DNA of 40,353 nt from Lachnospiraceae bacterium (GTDB taxonomy: Bacteria > Bacillota > Clostridia > Lachnospirales > Lachnospiraceae): positions 1-40,353 of the forward strand of contig JAFUPV010000018.1 in the NCBI GenBank assembly GCA_017472605.1, in the 5' to 3' direction. The notes beneath the pieces were generated by a model. The model did not search any database, was not told where the DNA came from, and was given only the letters and a program-made list of their open reading frames with translations. Below, one piece after another: positions 32,131 through 39,905 of this stretch (position 1 is its first letter; each line of letters starts with the position of its first letter). The position numbers were made by a program, and so were the translations under genes.

Positions 32131-33693
32131 TTATTCTTCTACTTTCCAGGTCCAGGAAAGCTTATTGTTCCAGTAATCAACCGTCGAAATCGGCAGATTG
32201 GAAATTCTGTTGTTATACGCAACCAGACGGTCTGAGAAATACAGCATTACAAGCGGATGCTCCTGTACAAAATACAGCTGGTATTCATCATAAATCGGCT
32301 TTCTCTCTTCGAAGCTCAGACCAGCCTTACCGGCATCGCCCAGTTCTTTAAACTTTGGATCGGTTGTGTGGGAGAAATAATCCACAGCGCCTGCGCCTGC
32401 CGGATCATAAGTTCCCGCTGCGCCCATCAGAAGCAGATCATATTTATTATCTCTCATGTTCTGGAGAGCGGTTGCAAAGTCATAGGTTACGATTTCTGTC
32501 TGAATGCCTACTGCGGCCAGATTCTGCTGGATCAGGATTGCGGAACGCTCTCTTGCCTGATTTCCCTTTGGTACAGTCAGGTTCAGCACCCGGTCAAAAT
32601 CCCATCCCTCTTCTTCCAGAAGCTGTCGTGCATACTCCGGATCATAGGTCTGTTCCGTGATTTCTTCATTATAATAAGGATGTGTGCTTGGAAGAACGGT
32701 GATCGCCGGTTCACCATAGCCCTTCAGCAGCTGATCGACAAGAAGCTGCTTGTTGATTGCCGCGTCAATGGCTTCACGAACCTTTGTGGTAAATGCCTCA
32801 TCTTCCAGATTGATTACCAGAGTCTGGAACTGGTTGGAGGTAACGGATTCCAAAGTGATGGCATCGCTTTCCTGGATGATGTCCAGGTCAGAAAGAGAAA
32901 TATCGCTGGTAATATCCACTTCACCGTTTAACAGACCTGCAGCCAGTGTGGAAGCGTCCATGAAACGGATGACCAGACGGTCGAAATCCGGCGCGCCAAG
33001 ATAGTAATCTTCATTTGCTGTATACTCAACGCGTTCACCATCGATCTGGCTGTCAAATTTGAATGGACCGGAGCCAATCGGCGCATCCCAGAAGTCTGCA
33101 TCGGCCAGCTCCGTATCCGGAATATCAGCCAGCAGATGAGCAGGAAGAATGAAGCTGTTGAGACTGGTCAGTACCAGATCCGGATCACGCTCTGTCTTTA
33201 ATGTCATTTCAACCGTATGGTCATCCACAGCGGTTACTGCGATGGAATCCTCGGATAATTCATATCCGGTATCGTCGGTTCCCTCCACATAGGGGGATGT
33301 TCCCGCCAGCCATCCTGCTTCCTTGTTGGTCTTTACCTGGAATGTATAAACGACATCCTCGGCAGTAACCGGCACGCCATCATGCCATGTGGCATCCTCA
33401 TTGAGGTGGAAGGTGACCTTCGTTCCGTCAATTTCCCAGCTGTCTGCCAGTCTCGGGCTGTAGCTTCCATCGTTGTTTCCGATCAGCAGCTTATCAAAAA
33501 TCTCTTCAATGACCACATGGGTCGGTGTACTTGTTGTTGCCATGAAATTAAAGGTTTCCCAGAGGGTTGACACGCCAAGAGTAACGGTCTTTTCTTCCTC
33601 TTCTGCCCTTACTGCAGACGGAGCTGCCAGTGAGGAAAGGACAAGGGCTGCGGCTGCTACTGCAGCAGATACGGTTTTTGCAAATTTTCTCAT
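32131..33693 (-). CDS. Family 5 peptide-binding protein of ABC transporter, without lipobox
   Basis: A 520-aa SBP_bac_5 protein: GVSTLWETFNF, ATTSTPTHVVIEEIFDKLLIGNNDG, the family motif around WEIDGTKVTFHLNEDATWHDGVPVTAEDV, and QTYDPEYARQLLEEEGWD. The signal peptide (MRKFAKTVSAAVAAAALVLS, cleavage near SAVRA-EEEE) has no cysteine, so lipid anchoring is not predicted. The start at 33693 has AAGGAGGAG 8 nt upstream. It captures the peptide (or other family-5 ligand such as nickel chelates or opines) for OppBCDF. The accompanying dipeptidase favours peptides. Confidence 0.9.
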   Translation of the reverse strand: MRKFAKTVSAAVAAAALVLSSLAAPSAVRAEEEEKTVTLGVSTLWETFNFMATTSTPTHVVIEEIFDKLLIGNNDGSYSPRLADSWEIDGTKVTFHLNEDATWHDGVPVTAEDVVYTFQVKTNKEAGWLAGTSPYVEGTDDTGYELSEDSIAVTAVDDHTVEMTLKTERDPDLVLTSLNSFILPAHLLADIPDTELADADFWDAPIGSGPFKFDSQIDGERVEYTANEDYYLGAPDFDRLVIRFMDASTLAAGLLNGEVDITSDISLSDLDIIQESDAITLESVTSNQFQTLVINLEDEAFTTKVREAIDAAINKQLLVDQLLKGYGEPAITVLPSTHPYYNEEITEQTYDPEYARQLLEEEGWDFDRVLNLTVPKGNQARERSAILIQQNLAAVGIQTEIVTYDFATALQNMRDNKYDLLLMGAAGTYDPAGAGAVDYFSHTTDPKFKELGDAGKAGLSFEERKPIYDEYQLYFVQEHPLVMLYFSDRLVAYNNRISNLPISTVDYWNNKLSWTWKVEE

Positions 33694-33759
33694 AATCAAA
33701 ACTCCTCCTTTATCTCATCACCGCAGAGGATTGCCTGTTCCTGCGGCTCTGTTATCGAT

Positions 33760-34659
33760 TTATCTGTGATAGCTGACATCCAGCGCGTCTCTTAATCCGT
33801 CTCCGACAAAGTTGATGGCAGATACGGTGATCAGAAGCAGAATGCCTGCCGGAATCCAGCGCCATGGCTGATAGGTAAGAACGGATATGCTCTGTGCTCC
33901 GTTGAGAATGTTTCCCCAGGATGCCTGAGGCGGCTGTACGCCAAGACCAAGAAAGCTTAATCCGGATTCCTGAAGGATGGCGCTGGCAATGTGAAAGGTA
34001 AAGGAAATCAGGATCGGCGTTACTGTGTTTGGAAGAATGTATCGGACCAGAATGGACCGGTCCTTCTCACCAATGGCACGCGCCGCCTCGACATATTCCT
34101 TTTCCCTTGCGGAAAGAACACTTCCATAAATCATCTTGGTAAATCCGGTCCATCCCATGACTCCCATGACGCAGGTCAGGGTTACAATGGAGGTTCCGGT
34201 GATGGAAACCACAACCAGGATCAGGATCATGGATGGGATTGCCGAAAAAATTTCTGACGCCCGAAGGATGATGATCTCTGCGGCGCCCCGGTAATAGCCG
34301 GCAATCAGTCCAAGCGGAACTCCTATCAGAAGACTGATGATGGAGGAACAGAAACCAACGGACAGGGAAACTCTTCCGCCGTAAACAAGACGGGCAAACA
34401 CATCTCTGCCCACATCATCGGTTCCAAGAATGTGTCCTTTTCCCGGTGCTGACTCAAATGCCATGAAGTCACTGGTAATTGGATCCAGCTTTAATATCAT
34501 CGGCAGGAAAATGATCAGAAGCACTTCGATCACTAAAAGCACTGCACTGACAACTGCCAGCTTATGCTGGACAAAACGCTCCGCCACATCCCGCAGGAAG
34601 GAACGCTTTTTCTCTTCTTTCTTTGTTTCTGCCGCAGCTGCGGCTGTATCAATCTGCAT
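33760..34659 (-). CDS. Peptide ABC transporter permease (OppC/DppC-like)
   Basis: A 299-aa permease. The cytoplasmic N-terminus (KKEEKKRSFLRDVAERF) precedes the first membrane segment. The OppC signature HILGTDDVGRDVFARLVYGGRVSL and the EAA loop EYVEAARAIGEKDRSILVRYILPN are present, as is the late motif GLSFLGLGVQPPQASWGNIL. AAAGGAG precedes the ATG. It pairs with OppB in the membrane. Confidence 0.93.
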   Translation of the reverse strand: MQIDTAAAAAETKKEEKKRSFLRDVAERFVQHKLAVVSAVLLVIEVLLIIFLPMILKLDPITSDFMAFESAPGKGHILGTDDVGRDVFARLVYGGRVSLSVGFCSSIISLLIGVPLGLIAGYYRGAAEIIILRASEIFSAIPSMILILVVVSITGTSIVTLTCVMGVMGWTGFTKMIYGSVLSAREKEYVEAARAIGEKDRSILVRYILPNTVTPILISFTFHIASAILQESGLSFLGLGVQPPQASWGNILNGAQSISVLTYQPWRWIPAGILLLITVSAINFVGDGLRDALDVSYHR

Positions 34660-34693
34660 TTGCTGTATTTACTCCTTTCCCGAATTTTCTCAC

Positions 34694-35674
34694 TCAGGAA
34701 CGATTGCGGCTGTGGCGGATTCGCGGATCCGCGATTCCGTAAGCGACATCCAGAAGCAGGTTGCTGAGAAGTACAACTGCTGAAATGAAAACGGTCATTC
34801 CCATGATCACCGGATAATCTCTGGAATTGATGGACTGAACCATCAGGCTTCCAAGACCAGGCCAGGAAAAAATCTGTTCTGTGATTACCGCGCCGCTGAT
34901 GATGAAGGGGAGCATTCCCATCAGAACTGTCAGGATGGGGATCAGCGCGTTGCGAAGTCCGTGGCGAAGAACGACCAGTACCTCTCCCACGCCCTGTGCT
35001 CGCGATGTCCGGATGAAATCACTGCCCAGAACATCCAGCATGCTTCCTCTTGTCTGGCGCAGGATGCTTCCGATCTGCTGGAAACACAGCGTCGTCATCG
35101 GAAGGATCATGTGCTTCAGCAGACTGGGAAGACTGGTGTCCCTGGCGGAATCATACATGCCGCTGCTGGGAAGAATCTTCACCTTAACAGCGAAGAAGTA
35201 GATCAGAAGCATGCCGATGAAAAAGTTTGGCATGCTTGCTCCGATGAAAGAAAAAGCGGATGAAATGTAGTCCCACAGGGAGTAGGGTTTGTATGCGGAC
35301 ATAATTCCAAGAACAATCGCAATCACTGCAGACAGGCAGGTTGCCGACAATGTCAGAAGAACGGTGGATCCAATTCTGCTCATGATCATCTCCAGCACCG
35401 CATCTTTCGTTCGGTAGGAGGTTCCCAGGTTTCCCTGGAGCAGCTGCAGGAGCCATTTTCCATATTGGACGATGACCGGCTGGTCCAGTCCCAGCTTCGC
35501 TTCTACCTCCACATATTTCTCAGGCGTCATCTCCGAAAGATCATTGACCTCGCCGCCCATCAGCATTTCCGCCGGACTGCCTGGAGCACAGCTGGCAAGT
35601 ACGTAAACCAGAAGTGTAATTCCCAGGAAGACCGGAATGGATATCAGAATCCGCTTAATGATGAATTTTTTCAT
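34694..35674 (-). CDS. Peptide ABC transporter permease (OppB/DppB-like)
   Basis: A 326-aa permease. The first membrane helix (KRILISIPVFLGITLLVYVL) is followed by the periplasm-side DPP/OPP loop (PGSPAEMLMGG, LGLDQPVIVQYGKWL), the EAA region DFIRTSRAQGVGEVLVVLRH and the late motif VITEQIFSWPGLGSLMVQSI. It follows the methyltransferase gene by 21 nt and precedes oppC by 34 nt in one operon. Confidence 0.93.
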   Translation of the reverse strand: MKKFIIKRILISIPVFLGITLLVYVLASCAPGSPAEMLMGGEVNDLSEMTPEKYVEVEAKLGLDQPVIVQYGKWLLQLLQGNLGTSYRTKDAVLEMIMSRIGSTVLLTLSATCLSAVIAIVLGIMSAYKPYSLWDYISSAFSFIGASMPNFFIGMLLIYFFAVKVKILPSSGMYDSARDTSLPSLLKHMILPMTTLCFQQIGSILRQTRGSMLDVLGSDFIRTSRAQGVGEVLVVLRHGLRNALIPILTVLMGMLPFIISGAVITEQIFSWPGLGSLMVQSINSRDYPVIMGMTVFISAVVLLSNLLLDVAYGIADPRIRHSRNRS

Positions 35675-35695
35675 GTCAGGATCCTACCCTTTCTA

Positions 35696-36700
35696 TTATA
35701 AAGAAGCTGCTTTATCTCTGACCCATCTGAGACGTTCGATGTCAATATCACTTGGAACGGTGCAGTCAGCGCCGATGATCACGCCCTTCTTTCCCGCCTC
35801 CGCAACGATTTTCTCTACATAGGCTTCGATTTCTTCTTTTGTTCCGGAATAGAGAAGTCCTTCCTTCACATTGTCGAAGCCGCCGATTACCGCCCGGTTT
35901 CCAAAATATGCTTTGCCGTCCTTCAGGCTTGTTTCCTCTGCATGTACCGCCCAGTTGACAACGGATACATCATAATCTCTGTATACAGAGAGGATATTTT
36001 TGTTTCCGGCATAACCGCAGATGTGGAGGATGTTGTCCTGTGCCAGTTCCCTGGCCGCTTTGAGGATCTTCCTGTCTGCCGGTGAAAGGAAGGTGGAGTA
36101 GATCTGTGCCGGAATGGTACGGTTCGGATTGCTTACGCTTAAATAAAGTCCATCCGCAAGTCCCGGTTTGATTACCAGCTTCAGCAGTTCGATGATGCTG
36201 TCCGCAATCACGTCCAGTGCCGCCGCAACTGCTGCCGCGTCTTCCGTCAGGAACTCCTTCAGCTTCTCAAGACCGGAGCGGAACTGTCCTGGCTTTGCAA
36301 GTCCGCCTGACAGCTGATTAAACGGGGAGAACGCATTAAAGAAAAGAAGTCTGTCTTCTCCTGCCAGCTCACGGATCCTTCGAACCAGCTCCACATTTTT
36401 TTCAAAAAACGGATGATCTGCCGGGATTGGCTTCAGGTTTTTCAGATCCTGAACGGTTTTCACCGACGAAAAATCAAATGGCAGGTAGAAGAAGCCGTCT
36501 GTCATGATCTTTACAAAATCCGGATCGAATTCTTCCAGGAATTTTTTGTGTCCGGCAAGGTTCTTTTCCAATACCTCCGGATCCTTCAGTCCTGCGTTGA
36601 ACTCGCTGCCCTCAAGGAAATGGAACCAGAAACCGACCGGGATTCGCTCGGTCTCCTCATTATGAAATGCCTTTAATACCAGTTCTCTCTTTGTACTCAT
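35696..36700 (-). CDS. UroD/MtaA-superfamily zinc methyltransferase-like protein
   Basis: A 334-aa TIM-barrel protein of the uroporphyrinogen decarboxylase superfamily (MSTKRELVLKAFHNEETERIPVGFW opening). It lacks the arginine-rich N-terminal substrate motif of true HemE. Instead it has the zinc-thiolate set of the MtaA/MtbA/CmuA methyltransferases: His226 and Cys228 (LHICGYAG) with Cys313 (IGADCTVPSD). It is therefore more likely to move methyl groups to or from a thiol or corrinoid than to make haem. No corrinoid protein is encoded nearby. AAGGAGG precedes the start. It leads the operon with the peptide transporter and dipeptidase and shares its promoter element with the C-S lyase operon, which hints at S-methyl or thiol metabolism. 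Confidence 0.85.
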   Translation of the reverse strand: MSTKRELVLKAFHNEETERIPVGFWFHFLEGSEFNAGLKDPEVLEKNLAGHKKFLEEFDPDFVKIMTDGFFYLPFDFSSVKTVQDLKNLKPIPADHPFFEKNVELVRRIRELAGEDRLLFFNAFSPFNQLSGGLAKPGQFRSGLEKLKEFLTEDAAAVAAALDVIADSIIELLKLVIKPGLADGLYLSVSNPNRTIPAQIYSTFLSPADRKILKAARELAQDNILHICGYAGNKNILSVYRDYDVSVVNWAVHAEETSLKDGKAYFGNRAVIGGFDNVKEGLLYSGTKEEIEAYVEKIVAEAGKKGVIIGADCTVPSDIDIERLRWVRDKAASL

Positions 36701-36760
36701 ATCTATGTTCCTCCTTATTCCACATTTCCTATCTGTTTAGTATGTTTTGTTGTGTGACCT

Positions 36761-36829
36761 ATTATATTTCCAATCCGGTCAGTTGTCCAATTCCTGTTCT
36801 TTATGGCTGGTTATAGGTTTTTCCTATAT
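36761..36829 (-). promoter_or_regulatory. Promoter and upstream operator of the methyltransferase-peptide transporter operon
   Basis: On the minus strand the -35 TTGGAC (36785-36790), 18-nt spacer and TATAAT (36761-36766). The block 36785-36829 has GTCCAATTCCTGTT, GGTTATA and TTCCTATA (plus-strand reading) at offsets 0, 24 and 36, exactly as at the metB-like promoter (34 of 45 identical). Confidence 0.75.
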
Positions 36830-36911
36830 TTCTCCTGGAAAATCTGATGCATCCGATATCCGGTTCTCGCATTCTGTCCTGCGAGCGCCTTCGCCCGACT
36901 CACTGCTCGCA

Positions 36912-36954
36912 TACATCCGACTAATCATGTCACCGGCATGATTGCCCGGATGTA
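36912..36954. other. Inverted repeat of unknown role
   Basis: TACATCCG (36912-36919) pairs with CGGATGTA (36947-36954), and inside it AATCATG (36923-36929) pairs with CATGATT (36937-36943). No T-run follows. It lies in the non-coding stretch between the operator above and the esterase terminator; otherwise nothing is seen in 36830-36962. Confidence 0.5.
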
Positions 36955-36962
36955 CAGGCAAC

Positions 36963-36997
36963 AAAAAAAGAGACTACCGCTCATCAGCAATAGTCTC
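36963..36997 (-). terminator. Terminator of the SGNH esterase gene
   Basis: On the minus strand GAGACTA (36991-36997) pairs with TAGTCTC (36970-36976) around 14 nt and is followed by TTTTTTT (36963-36969). Confidence 0.8.
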
Positions 36998-37063
36998 CAG
37001 GCATGTTTCTCCGGCAAACCGAATCATCATATTCAACGGCGGATGATCATCACTTTCATCCAT
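36974..37063 (-). CDS. Possible 29-aa leader-like ORF overlapping the esterase stop
   Basis: An ATG overlaps the esterase stop codon (TAATG), so ribosomes could reinitiate. The peptide begins MDESDDHPPLNMMIRFAGE and ends in TIADER, stopping inside the terminator stem. Translation through the stem could modulate termination, but the overlap may also be chance. No family is recognised. Confidence 0.25.
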   Translation of the reverse strand: MDESDDHPPLNMMIRFAGETCLETIADER

Positions 37064-38115
37064 TACAGAATCTCCTTAATGAATTCGGCCAGCAGCTTCG
37101 CATCCTTTTGATGAGTCACCGGACTCGGATGAAAATCGGTTCCCATTCCATCAGCCGGATCCTGCAGCGGCACATGGAAGAAAAAGAGCTTTTCATCACC
37201 TTCTGCTGCCAGCATTTCCACTGCACAACGGATCTGATCCGTCAGTCTCTGATCCATCATGCCAAACATGCAGATCAGTTTTGCGTCAGGGTTCGCTTCC
37301 CGGATACCGGAAATGAATCTGCGGTATTCCACTTCAAACACATCGTTTCGCTCGGAAATGCATCTGGTATAGCTGCAGTCATTGGTACCAAGGTTCACAA
37401 CAACAAGATCCGGCTTTTTCTCCGGCTGCCACAGAGTCCCGGTCTCTTTCCCAAGTCTCTGTTCCAGTGTCAGCGCGCTGTATGGATAAAGCTGCGGCAT
37501 CAGCGGCTCATCGTTTCTTGGTGTGTTGACCGTATCCGGAACCCAGTGAGAAATGATTCCGTTTCCGCTCCAGCTGATCAGGGTGAAATCCATGTCCAGA
37601 AGCCGCGCCGTTCTGCATGCATAAGCTTCCCACGGATTTTCCTGGGCAGTCGTGAACACATCCTTTTCCGCAATTCCCTCAATGCCGTAACCGCAGGTAA
37701 TGGAGTCGCCGACAAATTCAATCAGCGGTTTCTTCGTTTCCGGCACCGCAAACACGCCGCTTCCTTCCACGTCGATGGATTTCACACCAAAGGAAGCGAA
37801 TGCCGCCTCCGAATACTTCATCAGACGCAGTTCGATTTCCTGCTCCTCATCACTTTCAAAAAGTACATAGGTATGGCATCCCTGTTCCAGGAAGAAACGG
37901 CCGGACGGCGTCTCTGCACCGTTGATGAAAACAGCGGCCCATGCTTTGAATTCCTCCCCCTCCGGAATCCGGTCGCTGATCAGGTCTGCCGTTACCTTTC
38001 TTCCGCAGAATCGAAACTCAATATAGGATGCGGAATAGGCAAGGTAAAGCACATCATCCTGGATAACATATCTTCCCTGAATGCGATAGTTGCTGTTGTC
38101 TTTTAAAATGTTCAT
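37063..38115 (-). CDS. SGNH/GDSL esterase, CE2-like (N-terminal jelly roll plus SGNH domain)
   Basis: A 350-aa protein. Residues 1 to about 125 look like the small beta-sandwich of carbohydrate esterase family 2. Residues of about 130-350 are SGNH: block I EFVGDSITCGYG (Ser138), block III VNLGTNDCS (Asn245/Asp246) and block V GTDFHPSPVTH (Asp327, His329). CE2 enzymes remove O-acetyl groups from sugars. There is no signal peptide, so the substrate should be imported or internal. GGGGAGAAG precedes the start at 38115, and a promoter lies at 38240-38268. The nearby cytoplasmic GH18 gene suggests joint work on acetylated oligosaccharides; this is inference. Confidence 0.88.
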   Translation of the reverse strand: MNILKDNSNYRIQGRYVIQDDVLYLAYSASYIEFRFCGRKVTADLISDRIPEGEEFKAWAAVFINGAETPSGRFFLEQGCHTYVLFESDEEQEIELRLMKYSEAAFASFGVKSIDVEGSGVFAVPETKKPLIEFVGDSITCGYGIEGIAEKDVFTTAQENPWEAYACRTARLLDMDFTLISWSGNGIISHWVPDTVNTPRNDEPLMPQLYPYSALTLEQRLGKETGTLWQPEKKPDLVVVNLGTNDCSYTRCISERNDVFEVEYRRFISGIREANPDAKLICMFGMMDQRLTDQIRCAVEMLAAEGDEKLFFFHVPLQDPADGMGTDFHPSPVTHQKDAKLLAEFIKEIL

Positions 38116-38239
38116 GTTTCTTCTCCCCATATCATCTGCAGCGCCTTTCTTCTTTTGTCCGGCAGCTGATTCTTGTCATTTTCCTTTTTTTCAAGGAAAC
38201 GCGGAATTGAAGATTCCGCATTTCAAGGCTGCTTTCATC

Positions 38240-38268
38240 AGTATACACATATTTTCTATTTTTTTCAA
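38240..38268 (-). promoter_or_regulatory. Sigma-A promoter of the SGNH esterase gene, abutting an Rpn relic
   Basis: On the minus strand TTGAAA (38263-38268), 17 nt, TATACT (38240-38245). The -35 hexamer straddles the left end of the Rpn relic, which starts at about 38267, so the relic's junction supplies part of the promoter. Confidence 0.65.
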
Positions 38269-38473
38269 TGGCAGCTATCACGCTGGATTTGAGCAGGGAG
38301 AAAGCATCGGTTTTGAAAACGGAGTTAGACAAACCCTGAACACAGCTGCTGCCAACATGACATCTTTTTTAAAATCGCAGAATAAGAGCGACGAAGAAAT
38401 CATTCATTTTCTGATGAATTCTTTTTCCTTCACCTACGAGGAAGCTGTTAATTTTCTGAGCAGACATGATTGA
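38267..38473 (+). pseudogene. C-terminal relic of an Rpn-family nuclease
   Basis: Sixty-eight codons (NGSYHAGFEQGESIGFENG, then SFLKSQNKSDEEIIHFLMNS, ending FLSRHD) match the tail of the remnant at 2-647 in protein and in DNA (AATGGCAGCTATC identical start). No nuclease core is present upstream; the frame only stays open by chance to 38090. It is oriented against the flanking esterase and GH18 genes. Confidence 0.8.
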
Positions 38474-38533
38474 GTAAATCACAAGGTCTGTAAGATAAAT
38501 TTTCTTCCCTGGTATGTCACCGGCATGTTCTTC

Positions 38534-39544
38534 TTATTTCATTCCGTTCCCGATTGCCTTCAGCAACGCCCCCGACCGGTCGTTGCTGTGGTTCCAGTAA
38601 AAGATTCCGCCGATTTCTTCTCTGTTTACATATGCACACTTACATGCAATGGAAGTCTCATCATCATAGCTGATAAAAGTAGAACCGTTAAACAGATACG
38701 GTGCCTTTGCCTCATCGTCCCAGTACCGCACATACCCGTTTTTATCAATATAGTCTGCCGCCAGTTCATGATATTCCGGACCATAACCGCCGCCGGACTT
38801 TGTATACTGCAAGAATCCATGGCAACGATCCCGCACTTCCTTCCATTGTCTGGAGTAGAATGCCGCTCCCATCAGCAATTTGTCCTTCGGGAAACCGGCC
38901 CCCTCAAACAGACGCAGCGCCTGATCGCAGCTGTTTCGGAAAATGTCTCCGGTGGAGGAATAGAGCGCGGTATGATGTCCGGTCAGCGCATGGAATCCGC
39001 ACTTGAGATCATAGGTCATCAGGCAGACATAGTCCAGGACTTCTGCCAGCGGCTTCGGTTCTACGCTTTCGATGTAATAAATGTCTGCTCCGGCAGCGAT
39101 GGAAAGAAGTCCTCCGCCAGCTTCATCCAGTCCCTTTCTTGCGGCCCGGCACAGCAGCGTAAAATTATGCCTGTCATCCGGACAGCAATTTACATTATTG
39201 GACGGCACACAGGGATATTCCCAGTCAAAATCAACACCGTCAAATCCCTCTTCCTCTACCAGCCTCCTGCAGGATTTCGTCACATTGGCACGCAGCTCTT
39301 CTGACGCGCTTACCACCGTAAACGCATCCGGCACCCGCGGGACGATCGACAGCAATATCTTCAGCTCCGGATTCCACTGACGCAGCTGCTCCATCTGCGC
39401 CTTAAACGGATGATTGTTGGAAAGAAGTTCTCCCTCCATCGTAATATGGCCAAATGCGACATGAATGTGGGTCAGGATTCTTGCCTGCTCCTCGGTGACA
39501 ATCGAATCACCCACGACATATGCTAATACTTTCTTTTCTCCCAT
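38534..39544 (-). CDS. GH18 family glycoside hydrolase (chitinase/endo-N-acetylglucosaminidase-like), cytoplasmic
   Basis: A 336-aa TIM-barrel protein with the GH18 catalytic signature EGFDGVDFDWEYP (acid Glu109, supporting Asp105 and Asp107) and later family blocks LDYVCLMTYDLK and GIFYWNHSNDRSG. No signal peptide or carbohydrate-binding module is present, so it should act on imported GlcNAc-containing oligosaccharides or on cell-wall fragments. The start at 39544 has GGAGG 10 nt upstream. A TGTTATAAA extended -10 lies at 39562-39567. It precedes the SGNH esterase in transcription order, separated by the Rpn relic. Confidence 0.88.
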   Translation of the reverse strand: MGEKKVLAYVVGDSIVTEEQARILTHIHVAFGHITMEGELLSNNHPFKAQMEQLRQWNPELKILLSIVPRVPDAFTVVSASEELRANVTKSCRRLVEEEGFDGVDFDWEYPCVPSNNVNCCPDDRHNFTLLCRAARKGLDEAGGGLLSIAAGADIYYIESVEPKPLAEVLDYVCLMTYDLKCGFHALTGHHTALYSSTGDIFRNSCDQALRLFEGAGFPKDKLLMGAAFYSRQWKEVRDRCHGFLQYTKSGGGYGPEYHELAADYIDKNGYVRYWDDEAKAPYLFNGSTFISYDDETSIACKCAYVNREEIGGIFYWNHSNDRSGALLKAIGNGMK

Positions 39545-39567
39545 GATTTGTTTTCCTCCCATTTATA

Positions 39568-39905
39568 ACATGCGTCCATGGAGTCATTCATTAGCGGTAT
39601 ATTCCGACCGCGATCTTATTGCCAAACTGAAATTGAACAAAATCGCTGCGCGATGGCCTGCCAAGGCTGTAGCGCAGTTTTTCTATTCCTTCAAAAATAG
39701 GCAGTGACAGGATTGTCCCAAGATAGTATTGTTAAAGTACCACCAATAACAAACTTCACAAACGGGCTTAGTCCCGACAACTTCCTATGAAAATAATACC
39801 ACCTTCAGGCTGCTTTCACAAGCGGTTTTATTTTGCAAATGCACCTCCGTGATGGGTAGTTTCTATCTTTACTGTTACTATTTTTTATTTCATGGAGGTT
39901 ATTTT
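39568..39905. other. Intergenic region, no gene seen
   Basis: No credible coding sequence. A CTGCTT/AAGCGG stem (39810-39825) followed by TTTTATTTT could be a weak plus-strand terminator, and CGGG/CCCG at about 39764-39777 is a small stem. The region is probably mobile-element border sequence given the integrase fragment that follows. Confidence 0.4.

Noticed and set aside
33721-33751. Hairpin CCGCAG/CTGCGG between oppC and the peptide-binding protein gene
   Set aside because: Only 6 bp with a competing alternative fold and no T-run; too weak to call.
37003-38106. Plus-strand 367-aa open frame across the SGNH esterase gene
   Set aside because: Antisense shadow; the minus strand carries the full SGNH catalytic set and a good ribosome binding site.
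36926-38527. Shared 14-mer ATGTCACCGGCATG at 36926 and 38514
   Set aside because: Exact but short, not flanked by further similarity and not at equivalent positions; chance or minor relic cannot be excluded.
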